From Vibrio artabrorum (GTDB lineage Bacteria; Pseudomonadota; Gammaproteobacteria; Enterobacterales; Vibrionaceae), in NCBI RefSeq assembly GCF_024347295.1, contig NZ_AP025458.1:1798001-1862000 (forward strand): a stretch of 64,000 nucleotides of DNA. Direction: 5' to 3'. Numbering within the stretch: position 1 is the stretch's first letter; the number at the start of each line of letters is the position of its first letter. The translations under genes and the position numbers were made by a program. Shown here in pieces: positions 37,149 through 47,731 of the stretch. The notes under the pieces are model-generated. The model was not told the DNA's origin. It did no database searches and saw nothing but the letters and a program-made list of their open reading frames with translations.

Positions 37149-38210
37149 TTAAGCATTGCCTTTCACTTGCAAATTAAGCTGTTCTGCAAAATCGAGCATA
37201 CGGTTCAATGGGATAAGAGACTTTACACGTAACTCATCAGAAACGAATATCTCGTGCTCATCACCACCATGTTCAAGGGCTTTTTCAATCGCTTGTAGAC
37301 CATTCATCGCCATCCAAGGGCAGTGTGCACAGCTACGGCACGTTGCACCAGCACCCGCGGTAGGTGCTTCAATCAATTCTTTTTCAGGAACCAATTGCTG
37401 CATTTTGAAGAATATGCCCTTATCTGTCGCAACAATCATCTGAGGATGTGGCAACTCTTTCGCTTTCTTGATCAGTTGGCTTGTTGAGCCGACAGCGTCA
37501 GCCAGTTCAACCACACTTGCTGGGGATTCTGGGTGCACCAAAATAGCCGCTTCTGGGTATACCGATTTCATTTTCTTCAAAGCATCAGCTGAAAACTCAT
37601 CATGTACAATACACTCGCCTTGCCAAAGCAACATATCGGCACCGGTTTGGTTCGCAATGTAAGAACCGAGGTGACGATCTGGGCCCCAAATAATAGATTT
37701 TCCTTCCGCGTCTAAGCTCTCAACGATTTCTAACGCGATGCTCGACGTCACAACCCAGTCTGCACGAGCTTTAACAGCCGCTGATGTGTTGGCGTATACA
37801 ACCACTGTATGATCAGGATGAGCGTCACAAAACTCTGTAAATTTATCAGCAGGGCAGCCTAAGTCGAGAGAACATTCAGCTTCCAACGTTGGCATTAGGA
37901 TGCGCTTTTCCGGAGTAAGAATCTTTGCAGATTCGCCCATAAAACGAACGCCAGCGATGATTAAAGTACTTGCTGAGTGACGGTTACCGAATTTAGCCAT
38001 TTCTAATGAATCGCCAACGAAACCACCGGTGTCTTCAGCCAGAGCCTGAATTTCAGGGTCTGTGTAGTAATGTGCAATTAGAACTGCATCTTTCTCTTGA
38101 AGCAGTTTTTTAATGTTTGCGATGTGAGCCTGTTTCTGAGCATCGCTCAATGGAACTGGCTTAGGCGGAAACGGATAAACTGTATCGATTTTATCTAGTA
38201 TATGGCTCAT
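37149..38210 (-). CDS. nadA: Quinolinate synthase
   Basis: Condenses iminoaspartate and dihydroxyacetone phosphate to quinolinate for NAD synthesis. It has 353 residues from the ATG at 38210. An upstream in-frame start at 38228 lacks family support. The protein needs a [4Fe-4S] cluster, whose conserved cysteines sit near [10 protein letters not shown] and in the C-terminal [23 protein letters not shown] opens the first domain. It is separated from cpoB by a terminator and so has its own promoter. Confidence 0.94.
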   Translation of the reverse strand: MSHILDKIDTVYPFPPKPVPLSDAQKQAHIANIKKLLQEKDAVLIAHYYTDPEIQALAEDTGGFVGDSLEMAKFGNRHSASTLIIAGVRFMGESAKILTPEKRILMPTLEAECSLDLGCPADKFTEFCDAHPDHTVVVYANTSAAVKARADWVVTSSIALEIVESLDAEGKSIIWGPDRHLGSYIANQTGADMLLWQGECIVHDEFSADALKKMKSVYPEAAILVHPESPASVVELADAVGSTSQLIKKAKELPHPQMIVATDKGIFFKMQQLVPEKELIEAPTAGAGATCRSCAHCPWMAMNGLQAIEKALEHGGDEHEIFVSDELRVKSLIPLNRMLDFAEQLNLQVKGNA

Positions 38211-38321
38211 TGCTTTTACTCTACGCAACTTCTTCCGAGGATTAGAGTATTCTACACAGGACAGCGATTGGGATCAAAGACGATCGGTTTTAAGTAGGTA
38301 AGACTCCGCTGTAAAGCAGAT

Positions 38322-38345
38322 AAAAAAGAGGCGCCTAAGCACCCC
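38322..38345 (-). terminator. Terminator of the tol-pal-cpoB unit
   Basis: On the minus strand GGGGTGC pairs with GCGCCTC (two G-U pairs) around a 4-base loop, followed by TTTTTT. It lies 9 bases beyond the cpoB stop. Confidence 0.7.
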
Positions 38346-38353
38346 TATTGTTA

Positions 38354-39136
38354 TTACAAGTGGGTTTTAGCCACTTTTGCCGAAGCACTGTTTGGGTGTT
38401 CGGTGACAACTTGTTGGTAATATTTCTTAGCTTGCGCTGCGTTATTGTTACGCATAGCAATATCACCAAGCTTAACCAGGGCATCTGCTCGTTTGTTCGA
38501 GTCTTTATACGACACAACAGCGGCAAAACTCTTCACAGCTTCTTTGTCTTGTTTCTTAGCGAAATAAAGCTGTCCTAACCAATAATGTGAATTAGGGGTA
38601 AAGGTAGAGTCTGGAAAGTCTTTTTGAAACTTTTTGAATGCTTCGATAGCACCTTTATAGTCTCGCTGCTTTAGAATCATATCCACAGCGTTTTGATAAG
38701 CCGTTTGCTCATCGACATCAGTACTGAACGTACCAGAAGCACTTTTAGAGTCCTCACTCGCGGCCACTGCGACTGTTGCCGTTTCTGCGGCTTTCACCTC
38801 ACCTCTGATACGATCCAGTTCAATGAACAATTCACGTTGGCGCTCTAGCGTTTGCTTCATATCGTAGCTATTTCGTTCTAGCTCACCACGAAGTTCACTG
38901 ATTTCTTGTGCCATATCGTCGATTTGCTGCTGCATTTTAAGCTGAACAAGGTTTCGATTTTGAAGCAGGCGCTCTAGACGCTCAATATCTGATTCGCTAG
39001 ATGCTGATCGAGTGGAAGATGACGAATGAGTTGCGGTGCTATTGAGATCGGATACTGGAGCTGGTGCAGCGAACGAGACGTTCGCTGCACTCGCCAGTAA
39101 CGAAAGCAAAATCACTCGCTTTGTGTTACTGAACAT
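38354..39136 (-). CDS. cpoB: Cell division coordinator CpoB (YbgF)
   Basis: Periplasmic protein that links the Tol-Pal complex with peptidoglycan synthase PBP1B during division. It has 260 residues from the ATG at 39136. An in-frame TTG at 39151 is less likely. The signal peptide ends near SFAAPAPV. A trimerising coiled coil (about 45-105) is rich in Leu/Gln/Glu (RLLQNRNLVQLKMQQQID). Three TPR-like repeats close the protein (YQNAVDMILKQRDYKGAIEA onward). It is last in ybgC-tolQRAB-pal-cpoB. Confidence 0.93.
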   Translation of the reverse strand: MFSNTKRVILLSLLASAANVSFAAPAPVSDLNSTATHSSSSTRSASSESDIERLERLLQNRNLVQLKMQQQIDDMAQEISELRGELERNSYDMKQTLERQRELFIELDRIRGEVKAAETATVAVAASEDSKSASGTFSTDVDEQTAYQNAVDMILKQRDYKGAIEAFKKFQKDFPDSTFTPNSHYWLGQLYFAKKQDKEAVKSFAAVVSYKDSNKRADALVKLGDIAMRNNNAAQAKKYYQQVVTEHPNSASAKVAKTHL

Positions 39137-39169
39137 GAGGTAATTCCTCAACTATATAGTCTACTAAAA

Positions 39170-39712
39170 TTAGTAAACAAGTACTGCACGACGGTTTTTA
39201 GCGTACACATCTTCAGATTGACCTAAAAGAAGTGGCTTCTCTTCACCGTAGCTTACGATAGAAATTTGGTCTGCTTGAACACCTAAAGCTTCTAGGTATT
39301 TCGCTACAGCTTGTGCACGACGCTCGCCAAGTGCGATGTTGTACTCAGGTGTACCGCGCTCATCAGCGTGACCTTCAATTGTCACTTTCATGTCAGCATT
39401 ATTGCTTAGGTAAGCAGCGTGAGCAGCTAGAACTTCTTCATAATCGCTAGCGATAGTTGAGTTATCGAATGCAAAGTAGATGGTTTGAGTTTCGCGTAGC
39501 GCTTGCTCTTTAAGCTCTTGCTCCGACAGTTGACCATTTGCGTCAATTGGCGTTACAACCGTTGTATCTACATTGCCTTCTGTACCTGACGTTGTTTGGT
39601 TGCTTTCAGTACCAGGTGTTGCAGATGTTGCTTCATCAGTTGAGCTACATGCCGTTACTGCCATCACTGGTAGTGCAATCATCAAGCCTTTAAGAACTTT
39701 GTTAAGTTGCAT
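39170..39712 (-). CDS. pal: Peptidoglycan-associated lipoprotein Pal
   Basis: Outer-membrane lipoprotein that binds peptidoglycan and TolB. It has 180 residues. The lipobox ends at Cys22 (MAVTAC). An acidic/Thr-rich linker spans about 24-65. The OmpA-like domain has [30 protein letters not shown] and [10 protein letters not shown], with the Asp and Arg that grip diaminopimelate. It lies 112 bases after tolB and 33 bases before cpoB. Confidence 0.96.
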   Translation of the reverse strand: MQLNKVLKGLMIALPVMAVTACSSTDEATSATPGTESNQTTSGTEGNVDTTVVTPIDANGQLSEQELKEQALRETQTIYFAFDNSTIASDYEEVLAAHAAYLSNNADMKVTIEGHADERGTPEYNIALGERRAQAVAKYLEALGVQADQISIVSYGEEKPLLLGQSEDVYAKNRRAVLVY

Positions 39713-39824
39713 CTTTTTTTCCTTACGTTATCAAACTTAGTTTCTATAGCCCGCTAAGTGCTATAGATAGTTAATTGCCACAATAGTAAACACTATCAAT
39801 GACTAATAAAATGTGAAGCGCTCG

Positions 39825-41177
39825 CTATAAAAACGGTGACCATGATGGCGCTCTTACACGTCCGTTGGTCGCCGGTAATCTAGCTTTAAAACGACCATCA
39901 ATGGAAACCATCGATAATACGTTTGTTTTATTGTAAATGGAGCTATAGATAACCATACCTCCATTGGGTGCGATGCTAGGAGATTCATCTAACAGTGTTT
40001 TAGTGAGCACCTGAACCGCACCGGTTTCCAAATCTTGCTTAGCTAAGTTAAAGCCTGAATTACTGCGATTCACCATGATCAGGAATCGACCGTCAGGAGT
40101 GATTTGACCACCTAAATTTTGACTGCCTTGCCAAGTAATACGAGACGTCGCTTTATTGGACAAATTTACATTATAAATCTGAGGTTTACCACCACGATCC
40201 GATGTAAAAATAAGAGACTTGCCATCTGGATGCCAAAACGGTTCGGTATTATTCGAACGACCGTGGGTAATTTGAGTCAGCTTACGGCTTGCTAAATCAA
40301 GCGTGTATACCTGAAGACTGCCTGTTTTCGATAATACCAATGCCAATGTTTTACCATCTGGCGAGAATCTTGGCGCACCATTATGACGAGGGTATGACGT
40401 CACCTTTTCACGTTTGCCCGTGTAGATATTCATGATGAATATTTCAGCTTGGCCATTTTGAAAGCTTACATAAGCGATTTTTTTACCATCAGGCGACCAT
40501 GCGGGTGACATAAGAGGCTGCTTAGAACGAAGAACCAGGCGCTCGTTGAAGCCATCATAGTCCGCAACACGAAGTTGGTATGGGTACTTGTCTTTATCAT
40601 TCACTACCACGTAAGAAATACGAGTAAGAAACGCACCTTTCTCCCCCGTGAGCTGTTCATAAACTAAGTCAGAAATACGGTGCGCATACTCTCTCAAGCG
40701 TTTACCTGGAACCGTCGCTTTCTTATTGAACAATACGTGGTCTTTAGAGAGTACCAATTGGCCTTCATCGCTTAGTGCACGGCTTTGTCCTTTAGTCAGT
40801 TGACCACGAACAATGTCGATCAATTGGTAATTGACCACATACTGCCCTTCGGCATTCTTAGTGATGGTTCCGGTTAGCAATGAATCAACGCCTAGGTTCG
40901 TCCAAGCATCAAAATCCACCTCAGCTTCGCTGTAAGGCGTCTGAGGCATTTTGCTTATCGCAACTGGGCTGAATTTACCACTGCGCTGTAAATCAGAAGC
41001 AATCACTGCGGATACATCGTGTGGCAATGGCTCTGCACCTTCCCAACGGAAAGGCACAATCGCGATAGGTCGTGCCGAGTTAATACCGTCTGTAATAACC
41101 AGCTCCAGTGCTGCATGTGCAAACTGGCTGCTTGTCGCTATTAAGAAAACAAAACTCAGTAATAGTTTCTTTAACAC
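39825..41177 (-). CDS. tolB: Tol-Pal system beta-propeller TolB
   Basis: Periplasmic protein linking TolA to Pal. It has 450 residues with a signal peptide (ends near QFAHA). The N-terminal alpha/beta domain (about 30-165) is followed by a six-bladed propeller with repeated S-P-D-G-K motifs: [28 protein letters not shown] and [13 protein letters not shown]. It lies 12 bases after tolA. Confidence 0.96.
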   Translation of the reverse strand: MLKKLLLSFVFLIATSSQFAHAALELVITDGINSARPIAIVPFRWEGAEPLPHDVSAVIASDLQRSGKFSPVAISKMPQTPYSEAEVDFDAWTNLGVDSLLTGTITKNAEGQYVVNYQLIDIVRGQLTKGQSRALSDEGQLVLSKDHVLFNKKATVPGKRLREYAHRISDLVYEQLTGEKGAFLTRISYVVVNDKDKYPYQLRVADYDGFNERLVLRSKQPLMSPAWSPDGKKIAYVSFQNGQAEIFIMNIYTGKREKVTSYPRHNGAPRFSPDGKTLALVLSKTGSLQVYTLDLASRKLTQITHGRSNNTEPFWHPDGKSLIFTSDRGGKPQIYNVNLSNKATSRITWQGSQNLGGQITPDGRFLIMVNRSNSGFNLAKQDLETGAVQVLTKTLLDESPSIAPNGGMVIYSSIYNKTNVLSMVSIDGRFKARLPATNGRVRAPSWSPFL

Positions 41178-41189
41178 AAGTTCGTCCTT

Positions 41190-42272
41190 TTACTCTGGTG
41201 ATACCGTTAAGTTAATGTTTTTTAGTGATGTCACAATGTCGGGGTCTTTAGGTAAGGGGTAAGACTGTACCTGTGCCACGGCACGCTTCGTTGCTGCGCA
41301 TAAACGACTATCACCATCCAAAATACTCAAACTGCCCAAAATTGCGTTAGAGCCCGTTGGAATCAGTTTCAGGTTCACTCGGCATGAGCGCCCTCGAAAG
41401 CTGTCCTCTAACAATAAATTTTGCTGAATAAGTTGGGTATAAATAGCACCATAACGCTGCACTTCATCACCAATAAATTTTTGCCTTGCTGAAGAGTTTT
41501 GAGTCGCTTCCGTTTCAAGCCCAGCAAAGATGTCGTTCAACGCTGCCTCTTGCTGTTTACGCTCTTTTTCGGCCCTTGCTGCTGCCTCTTTCGCCTTACG
41601 AGCTTTCTCGGCTGCGACGGCCGCTTCTTTCTCTTTTGCTATACGCTGCTTTTCTGCGCGTTCAGCGGCCTCTTTTTGCTTGCGCGCTTTATCGGCAGCC
41701 TCTTTCGCAGCCTCTTTCGCAGCCTTTTCCTTTGCTACGCGCTCTTGTTCCGCTTTAGCGATTGCCGCAGCTTTAGCTTTACGCGCACGCTCTACTTTGG
41801 CTAACTCAGCTTCTTTCTGTTTGCGAGCTGCTTCTGCTTTCGCGGCTTTCTTTTTCTCTTGCTGTACACGCGCCTCTTCAGCTTTACGTTGTTGCTCTTT
41901 TTGAATTCGACGTTTTTCAGCTTCACGCGCCGCTTTGGCTTCTTTGGCTTGTTTTTCTTTCAGTTTGCGGATGTTTTCTTCTTCCGCTTTACGGTTCTTT
42001 TCAAGCCGTTCACTTTCACGACGTAACTTATCTAACCGTTCTTGCTCTTTCTTACTCGCCGCTTCTCTTTGCTGACGGATCTGCTGAGCTTGCTGACGAA
42101 CTAACTGAGGGTCAATCACAACAGCCTGAACCATTTGACCGGTTGGCTTTTTAGGTTCTGACATCGTGAAATCCGCTCCCCAAATAAGAGCGACGAATAG
42201 AATGACATGCAGCCCGATTGAAATTAGAAGCGGCGCTTTCAAACTCTTTGATTTTGTATTATTCGCTTTCAT
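41190..42272 (-). CDS. tolA: Tol-Pal system protein TolA
   Basis: Inner-membrane-anchored protein that spans the periplasm and transmits the proton-motive force from TolQR to Pal. It has 360 residues. One membrane segment (about 14-34) is followed by a long Ala/Lys/Glu helical domain (about 50-245) with many AAKEAAKEAA and RKAKEAA repeats. The C-terminal globular domain (about 250-360) has FRGRSCRVNLKLIPTGSN. The strand-opposite ORFs here are only reflections of the Ala-rich codons. Confidence 0.95.
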   Translation of the reverse strand: MKANNTKSKSLKAPLLISIGLHVILFVALIWGADFTMSEPKKPTGQMVQAVVIDPQLVRQQAQQIRQQREAASKKEQERLDKLRRESERLEKNRKAEEENIRKLKEKQAKEAKAAREAEKRRIQKEQQRKAEEARVQQEKKKAAKAEAARKQKEAELAKVERARKAKAAAIAKAEQERVAKEKAAKEAAKEAADKARKQKEAAERAEKQRIAKEKEAAVAAEKARKAKEAAARAEKERKQQEAALNDIFAGLETEATQNSSARQKFIGDEVQRYGAIYTQLIQQNLLLEDSFRGRSCRVNLKLIPTGSNAILGSLSILDGDSRLCAATKRAVAQVQSYPLPKDPDIVTSLKNINLTVSPE

Positions 42273-42285
42273 GAATGCTACGGAG

Positions 42286-42729
42286 CTATTCCCTTATATC
42301 CGTTAAAAGGCCAACCTTAGGCACGCCTGCACGGCTTAATTCATCAAGTAATAAAACCACTTTGGCATAAGGCGTTGCGGCATCACCACCAACGGCGACT
42401 GGCGAGTTTGGTTTTAAAGACAATTCAGCTTTCACCCGAACGATAATCTCTTCAAGTGACAGGCCATGTTGAACTTCTTCATTGTTAACACTCAAGCCAA
42501 GTTCACCATCTTTATTCACTTCAACAATAATAAAGCTCGCGTTATCATCGCCCAATAACTCTTGTGCTGATTTCGCGGTTGAGGCTTTTGGCAATTCAAC
42601 ATCAACACCTTGAGTCACAAACGGTGACGTCACCATAAATATGATCAGTAAAACCAACATAACGTCGATGTAAGGTACAACGTTAATCTCTGCGGTCATT
42701 TTGCGTTTTTTAGGTTGGTATCCTGCCAT
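42286..42729 (-). CDS. tolR: Tol-Pal system protein TolR
   Basis: Proton-channel partner of TolQ in the inner membrane. It has 147 residues. One membrane segment contains YIDVMLVLLIIFMVTSPF with the essential Asp of the ExbD/TolR family. The periplasmic domain follows (VDVELPKAS onward). It lies 3 bases after tolQ and 13 before tolA. Confidence 0.96.
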   Translation of the reverse strand: MAGYQPKKRKMTAEINVVPYIDVMLVLLIIFMVTSPFVTQGVDVELPKASTAKSAQELLGDDNASFIIVEVNKDGELGLSVNNEEVQHGLSLEEIIVRVKAELSLKPNSPVAVGGDAATPYAKVVLLLDELSRAGVPKVGLLTDIRE

Positions 42730-42732
42730 CTA

Positions 42733-43416
42733 TTATTCCCTGCCAGCCATCGCTTGACGGTGAAGAATACTGTGGAACTCTTCTGAGAAAGTCGCATAGT
42801 TGTGTTCGAGCTTACCGACTCGACTACTAAAGCGGTTGTACGCCATTACCGCTGGGATAGCAGCAAACAAACCCATTGCAGTTGCAATCAGTGCTTCTGC
42901 AATACCAGGAGCAACCATGGCTAAAGTCGCTTGCTTAACTTGCCCTAGGGCTATGAATGAGTGCATGATGCCCCAAACCGTACCAAACAGGCCGATGTAT
43001 GGGCTTATAGAACCCACTGTCGCTAAAAAAGGCAAACTGGTTTCGAGTTCATCAACTTCACGAGCAACGGCTACACGCATTGCACGGCCAGTACCTTCCA
43101 TAATAAAGTCCGGAGAGGTTGCATTTGATTTTCTAAGACGTGCGAACTCAGTAAAGCCTGCGTAGAAAATCTCTTCGGTACCAGAAAGCTCCTCTTTTCG
43201 CTTATTGCTCTCTTGATACAGTTTTGCAAGGTCAACACCTGACCAAAACTTATCTTCAAACACATCCGTTTGTTTAGAAGCTTGTGAAAGCACTTTGCTT
43301 CTTTTAATGATCATTGCCCAAGAAACGACAGACATGCCCATAAGAATTAGCATGACCATTTTAACTAGCAAACTAGCTTCTAAAATTAGGCCTAAAATTG
43401 AGATTTCAGCAGTCAC
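42733..43416 (-). CDS. tolQ: Tol-Pal system protein TolQ
   Basis: Inner-membrane motor subunit of the MotA/TolQ/ExbB family. It has 227 residues with three membrane segments. The central block [25 protein letters not shown] and the later [23 protein letters not shown] are the family signatures. Its start overlaps the end of ybgC by 11 bases. Confidence 0.96.
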   Translation of the reverse strand: MTAEISILGLILEASLLVKMVMLILMGMSVVSWAMIIKRSKVLSQASKQTDVFEDKFWSGVDLAKLYQESNKRKEELSGTEEIFYAGFTEFARLRKSNATSPDFIMEGTGRAMRVAVAREVDELETSLPFLATVGSISPYIGLFGTVWGIMHSFIALGQVKQATLAMVAPGIAEALIATAMGLFAAIPAVMAYNRFSSRVGKLEHNYATFSEEFHSILHRQAMAGRE

Positions 43417-43843
43417 TATGCGTTAGCTCCGTAATAATAAATGTTGGCATTGCCGTTGGCTTCATTTTTTGATTATCGATACATGCTACCTTAACCATTG
43501 CTTTACACAATGCTTTGCCATCAGGATTTACGATCTCTTGACAGAAGACCAAGGTCGCTCGCTTCAACTCGTAAATGTTTGTAATAACTTGTAAACGTTC
43601 ATCAAGACGTGCGCCTTGAATAAAATCAATATCAATATGTCGAACGACAAAACCGATGTTTTTTTCGAGTAACAAGTGTTGAGAAACACCTACCGAGCGT
43701 AACATCTCCGTTCGAGCACGTTCAAAAAACTTGAGGTAATTGGAATGATACACAAGCCCACCAGCATCGGTATCTTCGTAATAGACAGTTACTGGCCACG
43801 TAAACGTTTTAGATAATCCCTGCAAATTGATACCACATCCCAA
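43406..43843 (-). CDS. ybgC: Acyl-CoA thioesterase YbgC
   Basis: Hotdog-fold thioesterase, first gene of the tol unit. It has 145 residues. The active-site segment is [20 protein letters not shown] with the catalytic Asp. By family it cleaves short or malonyl-type acyl-CoAs and is linked to phospholipid enzymes at the membrane. It overlaps tolQ. The start may lie a few codons downstream of 43843, because the first ten residues are poorly conserved. Confidence 0.93.
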   Translation of the reverse strand: MGCGINLQGLSKTFTWPVTVYYEDTDAGGLVYHSNYLKFFERARTEMLRSVGVSQHLLLEKNIGFVVRHIDIDFIQGARLDERLQVITNIYELKRATLVFCQEIVNPDGKALCKAMVKVACIDNQKMKPTAMPTFIITELTHSDC

Positions 43844-43926
43844 AATGATAAAGGTCTCACTATAACCTAACTCCTTATCTTAAGTCGTATATCGCGGTTA
43901 ATTTTTTGAATTTAGAGACAAAAAAA

Positions 43927-43955
43927 AGGCCATCTGTATAAGATGACCTCTTTTT
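43927..43955. terminator. Terminator between cydABX-ybgE and ybgC-tol
   Basis: AGGCCATCT (43927-43935) and AGATGACCT (43941-43949) form a stem with one G-U pair. An A run lies left (T tract for the minus strand) and CTTTTT right. It separates the cyd and tol units. Confidence 0.8.
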
Positions 43956-44013
43956 GACTAAAAACCCTACGACGATAACGGTTTACTTTGTAATAAACCC
44001 AAAACCTTACCTT

Positions 44014-44316
44014 TTAGATAAAGCGCAACGCCGTTAAGTAGAGCAAAATCGTGAGTGAAACGTATGGGCTAAACAGCAATTGCCATACCCAAGCTCTGGG
44101 CTTAAACCCAATCCCATAAACCATGCTCGAGCATACTGCCCAAATAAACATAGGTCCAATAATCGAGTTAAAGCCACCAATGCTTGTCGCATACGCATCA
44201 GGATCCCACATAACTAAACTTACGTGCACAAAACCCAATATTAGGGATAAAACTCTAAATAGAGTCTTATCCATAGGTTGATGCAGCTTAGCCACTTGCT
44301 CTGCGAGGTTATTCAC
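44014..44316 (-). CDS. ybgE: Cyd operon protein YbgE
   Basis: A 100-residue inner-membrane protein with three membrane segments. PMDKTLFRVLSLILGFVHVS and the GIGFKPRAWVWQLLFSPY stretch fit the YbgE family, which is found only with cydAB. Its precise role in the oxidase is unclear. The start is GTG at 44316, inside the last codons of cydX (8-base overlap), which implies translational coupling. Confidence 0.9.
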   Translation of the reverse strand: MNNLAEQVAKLHQPMDKTLFRVLSLILGFVHVSLVMWDPDAYATSIGGFNSIIGPMFIWAVCSSMVYGIGFKPRAWVWQLLFSPYVSLTILLYLTALRFI

Positions 44317-44416
44317 TGTCTTTGTCCATCATTTCTGAATGCTCAAGCCATAGAGCATTGATGATGCCGAATGCACATGCTAGAAGTACACCCAAAATCC
44401 ATGCGAAATACCACAT
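44309..44416 (-). CDS. cydX: Cytochrome bd-I small subunit CydX
   Basis: A 35-residue single-span membrane protein. The translation starts MWYFAWILGVLLACAFGI and ends with an acidic tail after ALWLEHSE. This is the CydX pattern, a subunit needed for stable heme placement in CydAB. GGAG lies 8 bases before the ATG. It follows cydB by 31 bases and overlaps ybgE. Confidence 0.93.
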   Translation of the reverse strand: MWYFAWILGVLLACAFGIINALWLEHSEMMDKDSE

Positions 44417-44447
44417 AAAATTTCTCCTAAGTTATTTAACTTCTAGC

Positions 44448-45584
44448 TTAGTAAGCTGAAACGTCGTTATCTTCGATATGTTTCTTATCTATACGACCGA
44501 ACATTTTGTAGTATGTCCAAGTTGTGTAGCCAAGAATCACAGGAACCATTACCGCCGCAACTGCCGTCATCAGGCCAAGCGTAAGTTCGCTTGCTGTTGA
44601 ATCCCACATAGTCAAACTATGATTTGGGTTTAGGCTTGATGGCATTACGAATGGGAACATCGCAAAACCTGCGGTTAGAATCACACCAGCATTAGACAAA
44701 CTTGAGAATAAGAAAGCAAAACCACCACGCTCAAAGCGAGATGCAATCACAGCAAGCAGTGGCATTACTACACCTAGAATTGGTGCAGCCCACATTGCTG
44801 GATACGTTTCGAAATTTGTCAACCAAGCACCAACTTGAAGTGCAACTTCTTTGTTTAATGGGTTTGAGTCAGCAAAGTTGTCAATCGTACTTGTTAATAC
44901 GTAACCTTCCATCGATTGAACCCAGAAACCACCAATCACGAACAGTGCAATAGCAACTACGCCAGTAATTTGAGCAACGTTACGAGCCCGAACGTGCAGA
45001 TCTTCTGTTGTTTTCATTTGAAGCCATGTAGCGCCCTGCATAACAAACAACATCAGAGCCAACACACCACAAAGCAATGCAAACGGGTTAAGCAGCGCAA
45101 AGAACGTACCGTGATACTGAGACATCATGAGTTCGTTCAGTTCGAATGGTACACCCTGGAGTAGGTTACCGAATGCAACACCAAAGATAATTGGTGGAAC
45201 CGCACCGCTAAAGCAGATAGCAAAATCCCAAACTTTACGCCATCTTGGGTCTTCAACCTTAGAACGATAATCTAGGCCAAGTGGACGCATCCATAAGGCA
45301 GCCAACGTCACGAACATCGCAAAGTAGAAACCAGAGAAAGACGTTGAGTAAACCAGTGGCCAAGCAGCGAATAGTGCACCACCAGCTGTGATCAACCAAA
45401 CTTGGTTACCATCCCAGTGCGGCGCAATCGTGTTAATCATGATACGGCGTTCAGTGTCGCTCTTGCCGATAACTGGCACCAGTGCACCAACACCCATATC
45501 AAAACCATCAGTTACAGCGAAACCAACCAGCAGAACACCGATTAATACCCACCAAATAAGTCGTAAGCTTTCGTAATCAAACAT
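44448..45584 (-). CDS. cydB: Cytochrome bd-I ubiquinol oxidase subunit II
   Basis: A 378-residue inner-membrane subunit. MFDYESLRLIWWVLIGVLLV and the DGFDMGVGALVPVIG segment are diagnostic, and WDGNQVWLITAGGALFAAWP follows. It is longer than the CioB-type subunit at 1657-2649 and pairs with the long-Q-loop CydA 13 bases upstream. Confidence 0.96.
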   Translation of the reverse strand: MFDYESLRLIWWVLIGVLLVGFAVTDGFDMGVGALVPVIGKSDTERRIMINTIAPHWDGNQVWLITAGGALFAAWPLVYSTSFSGFYFAMFVTLAALWMRPLGLDYRSKVEDPRWRKVWDFAICFSGAVPPIIFGVAFGNLLQGVPFELNELMMSQYHGTFFALLNPFALLCGVLALMLFVMQGATWLQMKTTEDLHVRARNVAQITGVVAIALFVIGGFWVQSMEGYVLTSTIDNFADSNPLNKEVALQVGAWLTNFETYPAMWAAPILGVVMPLLAVIASRFERGGFAFLFSSLSNAGVILTAGFAMFPFVMPSSLNPNHSLTMWDSTASELTLGLMTAVAAVMVPVILGYTTWTYYKMFGRIDKKHIEDNDVSAY

Positions 45585-45597
45585 AATATTCCCTCAC

Positions 45598-47184
45598 TTA
45601 TACTTCGACTGAACGGCTAACTTTGTCTTCAACAGAGTTATCGTTTTGTTCAAAGTGGTAACGGCCGGTCTTCAAGCTACTTGGACCTTTACGTGCAAAT
45701 TTCAGCATTAAGTAAACTTCAGCAATCAAGAATACGGTGTACAATCCCAGAATCGTGAATAGAGAAGCCCAAAGCTGTCCAGTCGTCAGTGCTGATGCTG
45801 CAACATTAACCGGTAGGATTTCACCCACAGCCCAAGGTTGACGACCAAATTCAGCAACGAACCAACCCGCTTCGATCGCAATCCAAGGCAGTGGGATTGA
45901 GAATAGCGCAGCTTTAAGAATCCACGGTTTTTGTTCGATCTTCTGACGACACGTCTGAATAAATGCAGCTCCGAATACGAATAGCATAATGAAGCCACAC
46001 ACAACCATGATACGGAATGAGAAGAATAGTGGCAGAACGGTTGGGATAGAATCGTCCGCAGCCATTTGGATTTGGTCTTCTGTTGCGTCAACAACCTTAT
46101 CGGTATAACGCTTAAGAAGAAGGCCATAACCGAGGTCCACTTTCACTTCATCAAAAGCGGCGATGTTTTCTTCAGACTTATCACCAGAACGTAGCTTTTC
46201 AAGCAATTCGTATGCATACATGCCCGTACGAATGCGTTCAATGTGTTGTTCACGTAAGTCGCGTAGACCCGTAACCTCTGTATCAAGGGAACGTGTTGCG
46301 ATGATACCCATGACATAAGGAATCTTAATCGCGTAATCCGTCTGCATAGTTTCTTGGTTTGGAATACCAAAAACAGTAAATGCAGCTGGTGCTTCTTCGG
46401 TGTTCCACTCCGCTTCTACAGCAGCAAGCTTCGATTTTTGAACATCACCAAGCTCGTAGCCAGATTCGTCACCTAGAATGATTACTGACAGGATTGCCGC
46501 CATACCAAAAGATGCTGCGATCGCAAAAGAACGACGAGCGAACGCAAGATCACGTCCTTTCATGATGTAGTATGAACTAATACCAAGGATGAACATTGCA
46601 CCCGTTGTATAACCTGACGCTACTGTGTGTACAAACTTAACTTGTGCGACTGGGTTTAGGACAACTTCAGCGAAGCTCACCATTTCCATACGCATCGTTT
46701 CAAAGTTAAATTCCGCACCCACTGGGTTTTGCATCCAGCCGTTAGCAACCAGAATCCAAAGTGCAGAGAAGTTAGAGCCAAGAGCAACTAACCAAGTCAC
46801 CGCCAAGTGTTGGCGCTTTGACAATCTGTCCCAACCAAAGAAGAAAAGACCAACAAAAGTAGACTCTAGGAAGAATGCAACAAGCCCTTCGATAGCTAGC
46901 GGAGCACCAAAGATGTCACCAACATAGTGCGAATAATAAGACCAGTTAGTACCAAACTGAAACTCCATGGTTAAGCCTGTCGCTACACCAAGAGCAAAGT
47001 TAATACCAAACAATTTACCCCAGAACTTGGTCATGTCCTTGTAAATTTGCTTGCCAGTCATTACATAAACTGACTCCATAATGGCAAGTAGAAATGCCAT
47101 ACCTAAAGTCAGTGGAACAAATAAGAAGTGATACATCGCTGTAAATGCAAACTGCAATCGCGACAGATCAACAACATCAATCAT
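45598..47184 (-). CDS. cydA: Cytochrome bd-I ubiquinol oxidase subunit I
   Basis: High-affinity terminal oxidase subunit. It has 528 residues from the ATG at 47184 (GGAGT lies upstream). An in-frame start at 47214 is less likely. The heme ligand His19 is in [23 protein letters not shown] marks the long-form branch. The Q loop is long (about residues 255-385), with [20 protein letters not shown] at its start and an extended acidic insert after [13 protein letters not shown] sequence. [19 protein letters not shown] is conserved. A perfect FNR box lies upstream. Confidence 0.96.
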   Translation of the reverse strand: MIDVVDLSRLQFAFTAMYHFLFVPLTLGMAFLLAIMESVYVMTGKQIYKDMTKFWGKLFGINFALGVATGLTMEFQFGTNWSYYSHYVGDIFGAPLAIEGLVAFFLESTFVGLFFFGWDRLSKRQHLAVTWLVALGSNFSALWILVANGWMQNPVGAEFNFETMRMEMVSFAEVVLNPVAQVKFVHTVASGYTTGAMFILGISSYYIMKGRDLAFARRSFAIAASFGMAAILSVIILGDESGYELGDVQKSKLAAVEAEWNTEEAPAAFTVFGIPNQETMQTDYAIKIPYVMGIIATRSLDTEVTGLRDLREQHIERIRTGMYAYELLEKLRSGDKSEENIAAFDEVKVDLGYGLLLKRYTDKVVDATEDQIQMAADDSIPTVLPLFFSFRIMVVCGFIMLFVFGAAFIQTCRQKIEQKPWILKAALFSIPLPWIAIEAGWFVAEFGRQPWAVGEILPVNVAASALTTGQLWASLFTILGLYTVFLIAEVYLMLKFARKGPSSLKTGRYHFEQNDNSVEDKVSRSVEV

Positions 47185-47243
47185 GGTAACTCCTTTGTGT
47201 CGGCTGAATGACACTTGTGTGATTATTCACCGCAAAAATCCAT

Positions 47244-47272
47244 TTAATAACAACTCACTGAATTGTTATTAA
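47244..47272. promoter_or_regulatory. Perfect 10-bp inverted repeat in the cydA leader
   Basis: TTAATAACAA (47244-47253) and TTGTTATTAA (47263-47272) are exact complements around 9 bases, about 60 bases upstream of cydA. They could form an AT-rich hairpin or be a regulator site. Confidence 0.45.
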
Positions 47273-47306
47273 AAATCAATATTTGTAGCGAAAAAGTACC
47301 GTTTTA

Positions 47307-47321
47307 GTTAGATTATTGTTA
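47307..47321. promoter_or_regulatory. Possible ArcA site before cydA
   Basis: Two GTTA units start 11 bases apart (47307 and 47318), the spacing of ArcA direct repeats. The motif is short, so this is only suggestive. Confidence 0.25.
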
Positions 47322-47399
47322 AGAACTAGCTAATATAGCTAGCGCTAATATTACTGGTAAATTCAATATGTTTCAAAAGATTTATAGGCGAATTCTGTG

Positions 47400-47413
47400 T
47401 TGATTTATATCAA
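47400..47413. promoter_or_regulatory. Perfect FNR box upstream of cydA
   Basis: TTGATTTATATCAA matches TTGAT-N4-ATCAA exactly. It lies 216 bases before the cydA start. In E. coli FNR represses cydAB under strict anaerobiosis. The remainder of 47185-47731 has no gene I can support. Confidence 0.7.
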
Positions 47414-47731
47414 ATTTACTCGGGTAAATTTGAGCTGCTTTTGTACAAAATGGCGAAAATCACACCAAGATGGCTTCTGTTATTCATCACACTCGATATC
47501 TGCGACAAAAGGCTCGCACTAACTCAACATGCGAATCACAAATAAACGAAAGATTTTAACAAAGCGCACCATATTCCATTTCATTTGCTGCTCGTGAAAT
47601 TAAAAATGGAATCACAGTTTTCATTTTCGAGGGGCTATATCCGACCTTTTTACCGATTAGCTCAAAGAGTTGTTATTCATTAAATAGCTAAGTCCAACGC
47701 TAATATAGGTGAGATCGATAGAATGAATAAT

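Noticed and set aside
41486..41904. Plus-strand ORFs opposite tolA
   Set aside because: They are Ala/Ser/Phe/Leu-rich reflections of the repetitive Ala/Lys/Glu codons of TolA.
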